Of a stretch of DNA of 64,000 nucleotides, positions 8,408 through 17,681 are shown in pieces. The notes under the pieces are model-generated. The model worked only from the letters and a program-made list of their open reading frames with translations. It ran no database searches and was not told the DNA's origin. Source of the stretch: Polyangia bacterium (GTDB lineage Bacteria > Myxococcota_A > Polyangia > Nannocystales > Nannocystaceae); NCBI GenBank assembly GCA_030429545.1, contig JAUIFF010000001.1, forward strand, positions 655,599-719,598, written 5' to 3'. The translations under genes and the position numbers were made by a program. How positions within the stretch are numbered: the stretch's first letter is position 1; every line of letters starts with the position of its first letter.

Positions 8408-9364
8408 ATGAACTACTTTACTTCGACGGTACTTGCAGTTTCGGCAGTTTGTTTGCTCGCCTGCGGCGGATCCGAAACGACAACGACCGAGGGCTCGACG
8501 ACAACGGGCGAAACCGGTGAGACAACTGGCGAAACAGCGCCGACCGGGGAGACGTTGGCCACGACCGACACGACCACCGAGGGCCCGACCGACACCGGGG
8601 GCTCACAAACACAGGGCTCGGAAACGGCAATGGAAACCGATCCGACCGGCATGCCGACCGACTCCGACACGGTCGAGCCAACCGAAACGACCGACAGCGA
8701 AACCGACACGACCGACGCGACCTCCGACTCGGGCACGGATACCGACGACCTGTGCATGTACGCGGGTTCCGACCAACTCGATGTCGAGCTGCGCGACCTC
8801 GAAGACCCACCCCAGGGTTGCCCCAAACTCGAGTTCAACGGGCGCTTGACCGAGGCCGGCGACGGCGTTTGGAAACTCGATAACTGCCCCTGTGGCAGCG
8901 AGTGTTTGTTGCCCGACCCATGGGAACTCACCGTCGACGCCCCAGACATCTACATGCCCGAGGTGCCCGAGTGCCTGCGGATTGTCTACCAGCAGTCGCA
9001 GGGCTTTGACCTCGAGTGTCATTTTAATGGCATCGCGATTTGGCCAACCGAGCCCGAGGATGCGCCCATGGTGTGGCTTGCAGGCGGGGAGGTACCCGAC
9101 GATGTGGTCGATGTCGCCATGCAATCCGAGGTCGAAGCGACCTGTGCGTGCGAGGGGTGCTGTGCCGACGACGAGCTGCACAGCCTGCGGTTTGAGGCCT
9201 ACGGCGAAGAGTTGCACCTACAAGAAACGGAGTCGGGAGAACTCCCGGGCCCACAACTGGGGTTTGTCTACGACACCATCAACTTCCGCTCCCATGTCAG
9301 TGGCGAGTGCGACACCACTGAGCGCGCGTTTCAGTGGGTGCTCAAGTTGGTGATTCAGGCCTAA
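8408..9364 (+). CDS. Lipoprotein with Thr/Glu/Asp-rich linker and Cys-rich domain
   Basis: A 318-aa predicted surface lipoprotein. The ATG at 8408 opens a signal peptide ending in CLLACGG. Residues ~22-115 are almost entirely T, E, S, D, G and P, a disordered linker typical of Nannocystineae exported proteins. The mature domain (~120-318) contains about a dozen cysteines ('CPCGSECLLPD', 'CACEGCCADDE'), implying disulfides outside the cytoplasm. No enzyme signature is seen. It converges with the M14 peptidase, the stops being only a few bases apart. Confidence 0.75.
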   Translation: MNYFTSTVLAVSAVCLLACGGSETTTTEGSTTTGETGETTGETAPTGETLATTDTTTEGPTDTGGSQTQGSETAMETDPTGMPTDSDTVEPTETTDSETDTTDATSDSGTDTDDLCMYAGSDQLDVELRDLEDPPQGCPKLEFNGRLTEAGDGVWKLDNCPCGSECLLPDPWELTVDAPDIYMPEVPECLRIVYQQSQGFDLECHFNGIAIWPTEPEDAPMVWLAGGEVPDDVVDVAMQSEVEATCACEGCCADDELHSLRFEAYGEELHLQETESGELPGPQLGFVYDTINFRSHVSGECDTTERAFQWVLKLVIQA

Positions 9365-9370
9365 CAACTT

Positions 9371-10324
9371 TCACGAGCCGGCAGGTAACTGCCGACTTTG
9401 GCGGGCGACCGACGGGCGCGGAAGCTGCAAGGCGTAACGAAAGTACGCCCCTAGGCCGGCGACGTCGTTGGTCACCCACGGCGTGGGATCGTGCGGGTTG
9501 AACCGCCAAAACTTTGAGGGTGCACGCAGGTGTTGGCGAACGCTGGCCCACACCGGAAACGACTCGACGCACACAGCCCAGCAGTCGTGAACGTGGTGCT
9601 GATGGTCTTCCTGCTCGCCTGTAAATACATCGAAGAGCCGGCTCGAAAGACGGCTGTACTTACGGTCAGGTTGTCCGCTTGCCAGTGCACGACACAGGTC
9701 ACGGTAGGTGGCAAACCAGCTACGGTCGCGCACACGGGCTGGAATCACGGTACCCATAAACGAGTGGAGGTTGGCACTCGCGGAGAATTGTTGCTGTTGC
9801 AACAACTTGTCGAGCGCTGCGGTCTCGGGCTCGCTCAGCGGTTGTGGCCCGCGGTAGGTGGCTGCCCCGGGGGTATCCGAGCCGGCACCGGGCCAACGGC
9901 TCGGCGGGGCATTGCCCGGGCGTGGATAGTTGCGATTGAGGTCGACCCCGCGGGCATTGGCCCGCAGCGTGCACAGACGCTCCGCCCGGCCGTCGGCCTC
10001 CCAGGTCGTTGCATAGCCATCGGGATTGATACAGGCGATCACCCACACCTCGGCCTGCTCCCGCAGATCGGCGAGGTTGTGGGCGAGGGCTTCGATAAAA
10101 CCGAGGGCAACCTGGCCGGCGATGTACTCGAGTCCATGAATGCCGGCCGAGCAGAGGATTCGCCGGTCGCTTGGCTTTGTTGCCGGCAACTGCCCTGCCA
10201 GCAGCGGTCGACCGTCGACGGAGTGACCGTAGGTGTGGACCGTTCCGCCAAACTTGTCGATAAGAGCAACAAACGCCCGATCCCTAGCCTCGGGTGAGGG
10301 GTAGGGAGCGAGCGCGTGTTGCAT
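9371..10324 (-). CDS. M14-family zinc carboxypeptidase
   Basis: A 317-aa metallo-carboxypeptidase, probably cytoplasmic since no signal peptide is seen. The zinc ligands are the HGLE of GIHGLEYIAGQ (H-x-x-E) and the later His in 'SANLHSF'. 'NPDGY' and 'RGVDLNRNYP' give the substrate-binding Asn/Arg pair, and 'ESFPVW' fits the catalytic Glu near the C-terminus. The closest functional analogues would be MpaA-like amidases or deacylating M14 enzymes; the substrate cannot be read from sequence. It starts 8 bp after the helicase stop, so it is probably last in that operon. Confidence 0.87.
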   Translation of the reverse strand: MQHALAPYPSPEARDRAFVALIDKFGGTVHTYGHSVDGRPLLAGQLPATKPSDRRILCSAGIHGLEYIAGQVALGFIEALAHNLADLREQAEVWVIACINPDGYATTWEADGRAERLCTLRANARGVDLNRNYPRPGNAPPSRWPGAGSDTPGAATYRGPQPLSEPETAALDKLLQQQQFSASANLHSFMGTVIPARVRDRSWFATYRDLCRALASGQPDRKYSRLSSRLFDVFTGEQEDHQHHVHDCWAVCVESFPVWASVRQHLRAPSKFWRFNPHDPTPWVTNDVAGLGAYFRYALQLPRPSVARQSRQLPAGS

Positions 10325-10332
10325 GGGCCTGG

Positions 10333-13300
10333 CTAGGTGGCCGGGGTTTGGGCTTCGCCGCTATCTGCGACCGGCTCTTTGGTTTCGTTCACCAAAATCT
10401 CTGGGGCGACTTCGGGGGTCTCGCCTGCGGCGGTCTCTGGCGATTGCGCGGGTGCGTCGGTCTTGTCGCCGGCAGCCTCGGGCTCATTTTGTGCATGGTT
10501 ATTGCCCTCGTGGGCATCGGCGGCAACCTGTGCTTGTACAAGTGCTTCTGCCATGCTGGTAGCCTCGGCAATGACGTCGGCTGGGGTGTCGACTCGCAGC
10601 GGCTGGGTGGCTTCGGGTTGGGTGACCGCGAGTGTGACGCCTGCGACTTCGAGGCCGTTGAGCGTGGACATGACGCGTTCAACTTCGGCTTCGGCGACGC
10701 GCAGCAGCGTACTTGCCTCGCGGACGGTCAGGTCGCGGATGCCCCGACCCTCGAGCCCGAGATGTTCCTTGAGCAAGCCTCGGATATCGGCGGCTTTGTG
10801 GCCGTGACGTCGCCCGAGGTTGAGGCGGATTTTGATGAGAGGGCCGGTGTCGGCTTCGGCTTCGGTGCGCCTGCGTTGTTGAGAAGCTTTCTTGGCAGCT
10901 TGCTCGGCAGCTTTTTGCTTCTCGGCAGCTCGGGCGGCCGCCTCGGCTTCTTGGGCTGCGATCTGGGCGGCGATTTCGGGATTGCGCGCCAAGAAGGCTT
11001 CGTCCTCAAAGTCGGCGAAGGTGTACTTGTCGGACCACACAACCCAGAAGTCCTTGTGCGGTGGCGCCGTCAGATCTGGTGGCGGGGGCGGGGCACCGCG
11101 GCGACGACGACGACGGCGACGACGTTTTTTGCGCGGTTCGGCGGGTGCGGCAGCGACGGACTCCTCGGATTCTGGATTGCCGTCAGCCGGGGCATCCGAC
11201 TTCGTGGCGGAGGTGTCGTCGGTGTCCTCCGAATCGTTGTCGTCGTTGTCGTCGTCGGTATCGGTGCCTTCGGCGTCGTCGGTGTCCTCGGTGTCCTCGT
11301 CATCGCCATCGTCTGCGTCCGTCGCTGGTTTCGCGGCGGCGTCGGATTGCGACAGGTCTTCGATTTCGACTTCGTCTTGCAGGGTATCGATCACCGCGCG
11401 GCGGCGGCCCTTGAGCGTCAACTCGTCGAGCTCATCGATCTCTCCAAACTGACCGCGGACAACCTCCAACTCCGATTCGTCGATATCGATCAGAATCTCG
11501 TCTTGGCTGACGCGGCTGCGTTCGGGCGCTGTGTTGACCTTGCCGCGTCCACGGCGACGGCGACGGCGTTGGCGTTTTCCCTTGGGGGCTTCGTCGGTTG
11601 CAGCGTCGGCACCAGACTCGGGTGAGGAGTCGGCTTCGGACTTGTTGTCCTCGGTGCTGGCCTCGGTCGACTGCTCGGCGTTTTCGGGATCCTGCTTACG
11701 ACGGCGACGGCGACGGCGGCGGCGACGTTTTTTGGGTTGTTCCTCGCCTTCAGTGCTGGCGTCGACGGGGGAGGTCTCGGTGTCACTAGCTTCGGTGTCG
11801 CTAGCTTCGGTGGTTTCGGCATTGCTCGCTTCGGCCGCAACCTGAGTTTGCTCGGTCGCTTGCTCGGGCTTGGGCGAGGCATCGCTCTCAACCTTGGCTT
11901 CGGCGGCGGGAGCGGAGGACTCCTCAGCTGTGGTCACCTCGGTAACTTCTGCCTCGGCCGGTTTGGACGAGCGGCGACGCCGGCGTTTGCGACGACCAGT
12001 CTCTTCGCTCTCTGTGGTGGACGGCTCGCTGCTCTGCTCATCGTCCCGACTCCGGCGCCGGCGCTTTCGGTCGTGGTCACGGTCGCGTCCTCGATCGCGG
12101 TCACGGTCGCGTCCTCGATCGCGGTCGCGGTCACGGTCACGCCCTCGGTCACGGTCGCGGTCGCGGTCACGGGAACGTGACCGGCGCTCACGCGGTCGGC
12201 GACCCTCGTCCGACTCACGCGCGTCTTCTTCGCTGTCGAACACATCATCGAGGCTCGCGTTGCGTCGGGCTTGTTCTTGCTCGCGCACGGCACGGCTGAG
12301 GAGGAGTGCGATCACGCGTTCGCCACGTGGGTCGGCGATCAGGTTGCGGGTGAGGGCAACCCACTCCGGGCCAACAAGATCGGAGAGGTTTTGCGAAATC
12401 CGGTCGAGCCGGAACTCGATGCGATCAGCCGCGAGTTGCTCGGCCGGGGGGAGTTTGCGTTCGCCAAACGTCAGCGACTGGTAGTGAAGCTTGAGCGTGT
12501 AAAAGTTGCCCAAGTCGTGGGGGCCGATAAGCGACAGGGCCATACCGGTGCGGCCCGCCCGACCGGTGCGTCCTGTGCGGTGGACATAGACCTCGGCCGA
12601 CTCGGGAAACGAGTAGTTGATCACGTGGGTGACATGGCTGATGTCGATGCCGCGAGCGGCAACATCGGTGGCCACCAAAAACCGCAGCTTGTGCTCGCGC
12701 ATCTTGCCCATCACGCGCTCGCGTTGCTTTTGCGTGAGGTCACTCGACAGCGGTAGCGCCTGGTAGCCCTCGCGGTTGAGCACCGACGACACGAGCTTGG
12801 TCTCCTCGCGCGTGTTGCAAAAAATGATTGCCCGGGTCGGCGACTCGAGCATCAGGATGTCGAGCAAGTCGCGGGTCTTCACCGCGCTGTTGACCATGAA
12901 GTAGACGTGGTCGATTTCCGCGGCAGCGACGTGGTCACCGGAGAGTTCGACATTCGTCGGGTTGTTCATGTACCGCTTTGCAATTCGCTGGATATCCCTT
13001 GGAATTGTTGCGGAAAATAGGCACGTCTGATGCGGTGCGGTACAGGCGTCGAGGATCGAGCGGATGTCCTCTAAAAAGCCCATCGACAGCATTTCGTCGC
13101 ACTCATCGAGGACGACGGTATTGACGTTGTCGAGCTTGAGCGAGCGCCGGCGGATGTGGTCGAGGACGCGGCCGGGGGTGCCGACGACTGCGTGGACGCC
13201 ACGGTCAAGGGCATCGAGTTGGGGGCGCATTGCTGTGCCGCCGTAGACCGGGAGGACATCGACCGGCGTGTCCTTGGCCAGGCGCAAAAGCTCATCGCAA

Positions 13301-13953
13301 ACCTGCTTGGCGAGCTCGCGGGTGGGCAGCAGCACCAGTAGTTGCACGCCGGTTTCGCGTGCCGGCTTCGGATCGAAACGGGCGGCGAGCCACGGAATGC
13401 AAAACGCTCCGGTTTTGCCGCTCCCGGTATGGGACTGCACGAGCACATCCTCGCCGGCGGTCATCGGACCCAGGCAGCGAGCTTGGACGGCCGTTGGCTT
13501 GGTCCAACCCATCGCCTCGACAGCGCTGAGGATCTGCTCGGGTAGCTCCAGCTCGGCGAAGCTTTCAGGCAAGGGATCTTCGGCGGGTGTGTCTTCGCCG
13601 GCATCCGGGTCTGCGGGAGTCGCCGAAGCCTCGCCATCAGTCGAAGCCTCGCCATCAGTCGAAGCCTCGCCATCAGTCGAAGCCTCGCCATCAGTCGAAG
13701 CCTCGGTATCAGTCGAAGCCTCGCCATCAGTCGAAGCCTCGTCGGCCGAAGCCTCAGCCGGCTCGCTTCCGTCCGCACTCAGCTCGCCAGAGCCGACAAC
13801 CTCGCCGTCCACACCGGGTTCGGCGGGGGAAGGTTTATCGGCGCTAGAGCTTGTTGCGTTCGGTGCGTCCTGCTCGGAGGTAGGGGTGGAAGAGGTGGTT
13901 AGATCATCGGAATCACCGTCCAACTGGGAGTCGGACGTCGTGGGGTTCGCCAT
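10333..13953 (-). CDS. Large DEAD-box (DECD) RNA helicase with low-complexity arms and DbpA-like RNA-binding domain
   Basis: A 1206-aa ATP-dependent RNA helicase. Residues 1-125 are acidic S/T/E/D/A-rich and include six EASTDG-type repeats. The helicase core (~130-500) has a Q motif, Walker A 'SHTGSGKTG', PTRELAK, TPGR, the motif II variant DECD, SAT, 'IIFCNTREE', 'VAARGID' and HRTGRTGRAG. An Arg/Asp dipeptide tract, Lys/Arg clusters and acidic segments follow. Residues ~1060-1130 ('IKIRLNLGRRHGHKAADIRGLL', 'VMSTLNGLEVAGV') match the DbpA/DeaD RNA-binding domain. A Glu/Ala-rich tail ends it. The likely role is ribosome assembly or cold adaptation; the arms suggest condensate formation (inference). 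Confidence 0.93.
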   Translation of the reverse strand: MANPTTSDSQLDGDSDDLTTSSTPTSEQDAPNATSSSADKPSPAEPGVDGEVVGSGELSADGSEPAEASADEASTDGEASTDTEASTDGEASTDGEASTDGEASTDGEASATPADPDAGEDTPAEDPLPESFAELELPEQILSAVEAMGWTKPTAVQARCLGPMTAGEDVLVQSHTGSGKTGAFCIPWLAARFDPKPARETGVQLLVLLPTRELAKQVCDELLRLAKDTPVDVLPVYGGTAMRPQLDALDRGVHAVVGTPGRVLDHIRRRSLKLDNVNTVVLDECDEMLSMGFLEDIRSILDACTAPHQTCLFSATIPRDIQRIAKRYMNNPTNVELSGDHVAAAEIDHVYFMVNSAVKTRDLLDILMLESPTRAIIFCNTREETKLVSSVLNREGYQALPLSSDLTQKQRERVMGKMREHKLRFLVATDVAARGIDISHVTHVINYSFPESAEVYVHRTGRTGRAGRTGMALSLIGPHDLGNFYTLKLHYQSLTFGERKLPPAEQLAADRIEFRLDRISQNLSDLVGPEWVALTRNLIADPRGERVIALLLSRAVREQEQARRNASLDDVFDSEEDARESDEGRRPRERRSRSRDRDRDRDRGRDRDRDRDRGRDRDRDRGRDRDHDRKRRRRSRDDEQSSEPSTTESEETGRRKRRRRRSSKPAEAEVTEVTTAEESSAPAAEAKVESDASPKPEQATEQTQVAAEASNAETTEASDTEASDTETSPVDASTEGEEQPKKRRRRRRRRRRKQDPENAEQSTEASTEDNKSEADSSPESGADAATDEAPKGKRQRRRRRRGRGKVNTAPERSRVSQDEILIDIDESELEVVRGQFGEIDELDELTLKGRRRAVIDTLQDEVEIEDLSQSDAAAKPATDADDGDDEDTEDTDDAEGTDTDDDNDDNDSEDTDDTSATKSDAPADGNPESEESVAAAPAEPRKKRRRRRRRRRGAPPPPPDLTAPPHKDFWVVWSDKYTFADFEDEAFLARNPEIAAQIAAQEAEAAARAAEKQKAAEQAAKKASQQRRRTEAEADTGPLIKIRLNLGRRHGHKAADIRGLLKEHLGLEGRGIRDLTVREASTLLRVAEAEVERVMSTLNGLEVAGVTLAVTQPEATQPLRVDTPADVIAEATSMAEALVQAQVAADAHEGNNHAQNEPEAAGDKTDAPAQSPETAAGETPEVAPEILVNETKEPVADSGEAQTPAT
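13625..13741. repeat. 18-bp in-frame tandem repeat within the helicase gene
   Basis: Six complete 18-bp units and a partial one start at 13625, 13643, 13661, 13679, 13697, 13715 and 13733. On the minus strand they encode EASTDG, one unit being EASTDT. The copies are nearly identical, so the copy number is likely to vary between strains without breaking the frame. Confidence 0.85.
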
Positions 13954-13962
13954 TGGAACATC

Positions 13963-14310
13963 CTATAAATCGAGTAGTCGCTCAATCGCCGCGGACTCCG
14001 CTGCACTCCTATCGTTGAACTCGTTGTACATGCGTCGAATTTCATGGATCTTCGCTTTGAGTTCAGGATCGGTCGCGGAGCAGCGCGTCTGAGTGTCCTG
14101 GAGGAGGTTGTTGAATTTGTGCTTGCCCTTGCGCGCGCGTTCAATTCGCACGCGTGGGGCCTGTTCGATCAGGCTCACCAAACGATCGCGGACCAGGTCA
14201 ATCCGGTAGTCACAGTCGAGGTTTTCGACTGGCCGTACAAGAAGTTGTTGCGCAAGTCCCAAGTAGAGACCGACAACGATATAGGCGATTGTGACCAGTG
14301 AACCGGCCAC
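13963..14310 (-). CDS. Small single-pass membrane protein of unknown function
   Basis: A 115-aa protein with one N-terminal transmembrane helix ('LVTIAYIVVGLYLGLAQQLL'), followed by a charged helical region rich in Arg/Lys/Glu with two cysteines. The start is GTG at 14310. It ends 9 bp before the helicase start, so the two are probably co-transcribed. No family is recognised. Confidence 0.65.
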   Translation of the reverse strand: MAGSLVTIAYIVVGLYLGLAQQLLVRPVENLDCDYRIDLVRDRLVSLIEQAPRVRIERARKGKHKFNNLLQDTQTRCSATDPELKAKIHEIRRMYNEFNDRSAAESAAIERLLDL

Positions 14311-14523
14311 CCGTACCCATGTAAAAAATCGGCCGCGACGTGGTGTTTTGGAGGGGTTCAGTGCGCTGCGAGTGTCCCAGGTTCGCGCGGGTCGGTCAAG
14401 CGAACGTGCGCTGGCGGTATTTGTCCACCGCGCGTCCGGCTTTCGCAGCGAACGTCAAACCCCGAGAATTTCGCCAAAACTGATGAAGTAGGCCTGCTGG
14501 GCAGGGGTTTTGAAGCTCGGTGA

Positions 14524-16788
14524 TCAACCTCTCGAGCTGTAGGTCACGTAGCCATCTTGGTCTAAAAAGAGATCGGCGTTGTTGAACACGAGTTGCCGGA
14601 TTCGGCAGCCGCGACCCTCCGAGCCGTAGCAGGTCGTTGAGAGGTTGAGGTCGAGGGGCTGCTCGTCAAACGTGATGCCATTCCAGCTACCGAGATCGAT
14701 TGGCGTAATCGAAGCAGAACGATCGATGTTGCGGAGCTCCATGGTGGATAGCCGGCCTTCGGTCAACAGGAGGTCACCGACTCTCGCCTCGGGCACGCCA
14801 TCTGCACGGATCTCGACGTTGTCGGATGCCAGACGTAGGTCGACCACGATCACATCGGACGGGGCACCCTGACTTCCGATCGCTGGAAATGCGGACACGA
14901 GGTAGACACCGGGATTGACCGGCAGCGTAAACGTACCGTTTTCGTAGGTTTGTGTGCGGTAGAAGTACGGTCCCAAGATCGTTTGGCCTTCCTCGGTGGG
15001 AAGCCGGATCCGTTCGGCGACGACTTCGGCCTCACGGGCGATCACACATTCGGCGTCGGTGTCGACACACAGGGCCATCTCGGGACGGACGCGCCCACGC
15101 AGTTGAACCCGATACTCAATGAGGTTGGCGACCGGCAACTCGAGGGTATCTGGCGCAACCACGACCGATTGTTGCACCGAGCGAAACACCGAGCCGACTT
15201 CGGGCTCGACCCGAAGGTCGTAGGTGAGGGGGGCATCGACTGCCCCTGGGGACAGCTTCGATACGTAGTTCGAATTCTCTTCAAAGTAGGTCACCGGTCG
15301 CGTGAATCGGACGGTACTCTGCTCGGTTTCGGGTGCACTAAAGCTGAAAAGCGGCAGGCAACCGTAGTCGGTCCACGAATCGCCGGGCTCGTTGGGGACC
15401 TCGAACGTGCCGACAAAGCTGGCATCGACCTCTGGGGCACAGTTTGGCTCCGTCGGTGGGGTCTCGCCCTGAAGACAGTTGACGTGGCAGCAGACGAAGT
15501 CTTGCAGGTTGATGCTGCCGCGGGTGCCCACGGACTTCGGTTGGCCCGCGGTTGAAAACGACACCTCCTGGGCTGGCGCCCAGTTGGGTAGACACAAGTG
15601 TTTCGACAGCTGAAGCTCGGGCAGGGTCCCCGGCGAGGGGGCGTTGAACTGCAGTGACTCGGCCAGGTAGGTCAGGCGCGGAAGTCCGGTGTCGGTACTG
15701 GTGGCCACCGTAAACGCAAGATCGAGTTCGGTATCGGTCTCAACGTTTTCATCGCAGTACGTGTAGACCTTGGCTCCGACCGTCAGATCGCCGTTTTGCT
15801 CGGGGCTCAGATTGGCCGATTGGGTAATGATACGACCGGTGAGGTCAAGCGCGCAGGATTCGTCCGCGGTGTTACAAACCTGGCCAGATGTACATGCATT
15901 GTCAGATGTGCATGTACATGTCTCGCCAGCAGGGCAGTTCGGTACGAGTGTCGAGGGTGAGGCTATCGCCGAGGCATAGCGCAGGGAAACGCTGTCGATT
16001 GCCGGGGGCGGGCCACTGTTGTTGCCGAATACCTTGATCGGTACATAGACGTTGCGCTGGCACTCTTCGGTAATCTCGAGCGAATAGGGCTTGGTTTGGG
16101 CCTCATCGCCGATCAGCGACTTCGGGTGTAGTTGCCGATACACATTGCTCTGGGGGATTTCCCCGGTGCTTGCCGGTGTCAGCGTGACAACAAGCGGAAG
16201 GTCGCTGAGCATGTCGGTGGCGGTAAAGTGTTGCCAGGGCACCACGATTTTGGTGATGGGGTCTTCGCCTTCCTCGACCGCTGGCGGGAAGTTGGTGTTG
16301 ACGGTCGTCGCCGCCCGGCTCAGGCGCGAGTCTTGGGAGACCGCGATCGAGCCCGCAAACAGGCTGGGCTCGTAGGTGTTAGGGTCGTCTTGCTCGGCGT
16401 AGAAGTTGCGGCTTGTAACCGACAAATCGAGCAGGTCGCGGATCCCTGGAAACGGTACATCCTGGCGAGATTGGTTGTTTTTGTTGAGGATAAACCGCTC
16501 GGGGTGGCTCTGCCGATCGAGCGTGACGCTGGCATCCTCGCCGCGAATTTCGGCGACAAAGGGGGTCACGCCATCGACCGCACCGATTTCGTTGATGACG
16601 AGGCCGACGTCGGTGCGGTTGGGCAAGATGGCCTTGACGCAAAACCCACCCTGTTCGATCGAACAGATTTCACCGGGCTCGCAATCTTCGTTGCTTGTAC
16701 AATCAGGCGCGGGTGGCTCGACTGCCGTGGAGCAAGCTCCGAGTGCGACGGCGGTAACAAACACCAGCCCGTTGGCGAACCGTGTCAC
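14524..16788 (-). CDS. Large lipoprotein with Cys-rich and repeated beta domains
   Basis: About 754-aa predicted surface lipoprotein. The GTG at 16788 is chosen because it overlaps the upstream stop (GTGA) and leads straight into a signal peptide ending in VALGAC. After the cysteine comes a short EGF/dickkopf-like Cys cluster ('DCTSNEDCEPGEICS'), and another ('CTCTSDNACTSGQVC') occurs mid-protein. The rest is beta-rich and resembles carboxypeptidase-regulatory-like or Ig-like modules ('NPGVYLVSAFP', 'VYLVS'). Last gene of the 20623-14524 operon, translationally coupled to the upstream lipoprotein. Confidence 0.8.
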   Translation of the reverse strand: MTRFANGLVFVTAVALGACSTAVEPPAPDCTSNEDCEPGEICSIEQGGFCVKAILPNRTDVGLVINEIGAVDGVTPFVAEIRGEDASVTLDRQSHPERFILNKNNQSRQDVPFPGIRDLLDLSVTSRNFYAEQDDPNTYEPSLFAGSIAVSQDSRLSRAATTVNTNFPPAVEEGEDPITKIVVPWQHFTATDMLSDLPLVVTLTPASTGEIPQSNVYRQLHPKSLIGDEAQTKPYSLEITEECQRNVYVPIKVFGNNSGPPPAIDSVSLRYASAIASPSTLVPNCPAGETCTCTSDNACTSGQVCNTADESCALDLTGRIITQSANLSPEQNGDLTVGAKVYTYCDENVETDTELDLAFTVATSTDTGLPRLTYLAESLQFNAPSPGTLPELQLSKHLCLPNWAPAQEVSFSTAGQPKSVGTRGSINLQDFVCCHVNCLQGETPPTEPNCAPEVDASFVGTFEVPNEPGDSWTDYGCLPLFSFSAPETEQSTVRFTRPVTYFEENSNYVSKLSPGAVDAPLTYDLRVEPEVGSVFRSVQQSVVVAPDTLELPVANLIEYRVQLRGRVRPEMALCVDTDAECVIAREAEVVAERIRLPTEEGQTILGPYFYRTQTYENGTFTLPVNPGVYLVSAFPAIGSQGAPSDVIVVDLRLASDNVEIRADGVPEARVGDLLLTEGRLSTMELRNIDRSASITPIDLGSWNGITFDEQPLDLNLSTTCYGSEGRGCRIRQLVFNNADLFLDQDGYVTYSSRG

Positions 16789-17681
16789 TCGTCTTCCTCG
16801 TCCTGCTCCTCGCAACCGCAGTTGACTCCGAGCTCACCCGCTGTCGCGTGGTCGAAACAGTTGAAGGTATAGGTCACCGTATCAAAGCTCGCCCCGTTGG
16901 CGAGGTCGGGGACACCCGGGTGGCTGACCTCTTGGATCCCCGCCGTTTCGACCGTGGGTGGCCCCGTTTCGCTGTCCTCATCCTCGAATGGAAGCTCCTC
17001 GGTAAACCACGGTTTGTCGGTGACCATCAGGGTCAGCGTGTGCAATCCGGGGGCGAGCGGCCCACTGCCAGAAGCGTTGCAAAGGTCGACGCGGGTGGCA
17101 CTGTTGCCGAGTTGCAACCGTCGCAGGAGCGGGTCTGGGCGCCCGAGGGGAAGTTGTTCGTCGGCCAGTGATAGCGGTGGTGGAACCTCTGCCTCCGGGT
17201 CGATGTACGACTGGTAGCGAACAATGTCCTCGGTGACCGGGCGGCTTGGGTCGTAGTCGAGGAGGAGGGCGGCGTAGAGAATGTCGTAGTTGAGCGAGTC
17301 GGCGCCGTCGCGATCTTCGATGTACACCGCGAACGCGTTTTGGGCCCGACTATCGCGCTGTCCCTCGGGACATGAACAAAACTCGTAGTCGACGTTTTTG
17401 TTGGGATCGAGCAGTTTGGGCAGGACCGTCTCGGGGCTTTGCCCTGGCTGTGGGCACTCGTCGAGGTCCATGCTCTTGGCGATGCAGGCATCGTCGGCCT
17501 CGGGCGGGAGCAACATCGCATCGACGATCCGCACCGGGTGTCGGTTGCTGCGGTTCTCGTCGGTCGCCTGGATTCGGTGGGGCAAAATGCACGCGGTCAC
17601 GACCACTGCCGAAGCAACAACACCTGCCATCACCCAACCGAGGGTTTGTTTAGCGAACAGGCGGTTGCTCGGCGCAGACAT
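16785..17681 (-). CDS. Lipoprotein or membrane-anchored protein, operon partner
   Basis: A 298-aa exported protein. An N-terminal hydrophobic segment (about 14-30) ends in VVVTAC, a plausible lipobox. The mature part contains paired cysteines ('DACIAK', 'FCSCPEGQ', 'NCGCEEQDEEDE') and ends in a very acidic tail. Its ATG overlaps the stop of the sigma-54 regulator (ATGA) and its stop overlaps the start of the next lipoprotein (GTGA), so the three are almost certainly made together. Function unknown; the pairing with a much larger lipoprotein suggests an outer-surface complex (inference). Confidence 0.78.
   Translation of the reverse strand: MSAPSNRLFAKQTLGWVMAGVVASAVVVTACILPHRIQATDENRSNRHPVRIVDAMLLPPEADDACIAKSMDLDECPQPGQSPETVLPKLLDPNKNVDYEFCSCPEGQRDSRAQNAFAVYIEDRDGADSLNYDILYAALLLDYDPSRPVTEDIVRYQSYIDPEAEVPPPLSLADEQLPLGRPDPLLRRLQLGNSATRVDLCNASGSGPLAPGLHTLTLMVTDKPWFTEELPFEDEDSETGPPTVETAGIQEVSHPGVPDLANGASFDTVTYTFNCFDHATAGELGVNCGCEEQDEEDE

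Noticed and set aside
10294..11625. Long plus-strand reading frame opposite the helicase gene
   Set aside because: It is a shadow of the low-complexity Arg/Asp/Glu codons of the minus-strand helicase; the Gly/Val/Phe-rich product matches no family.
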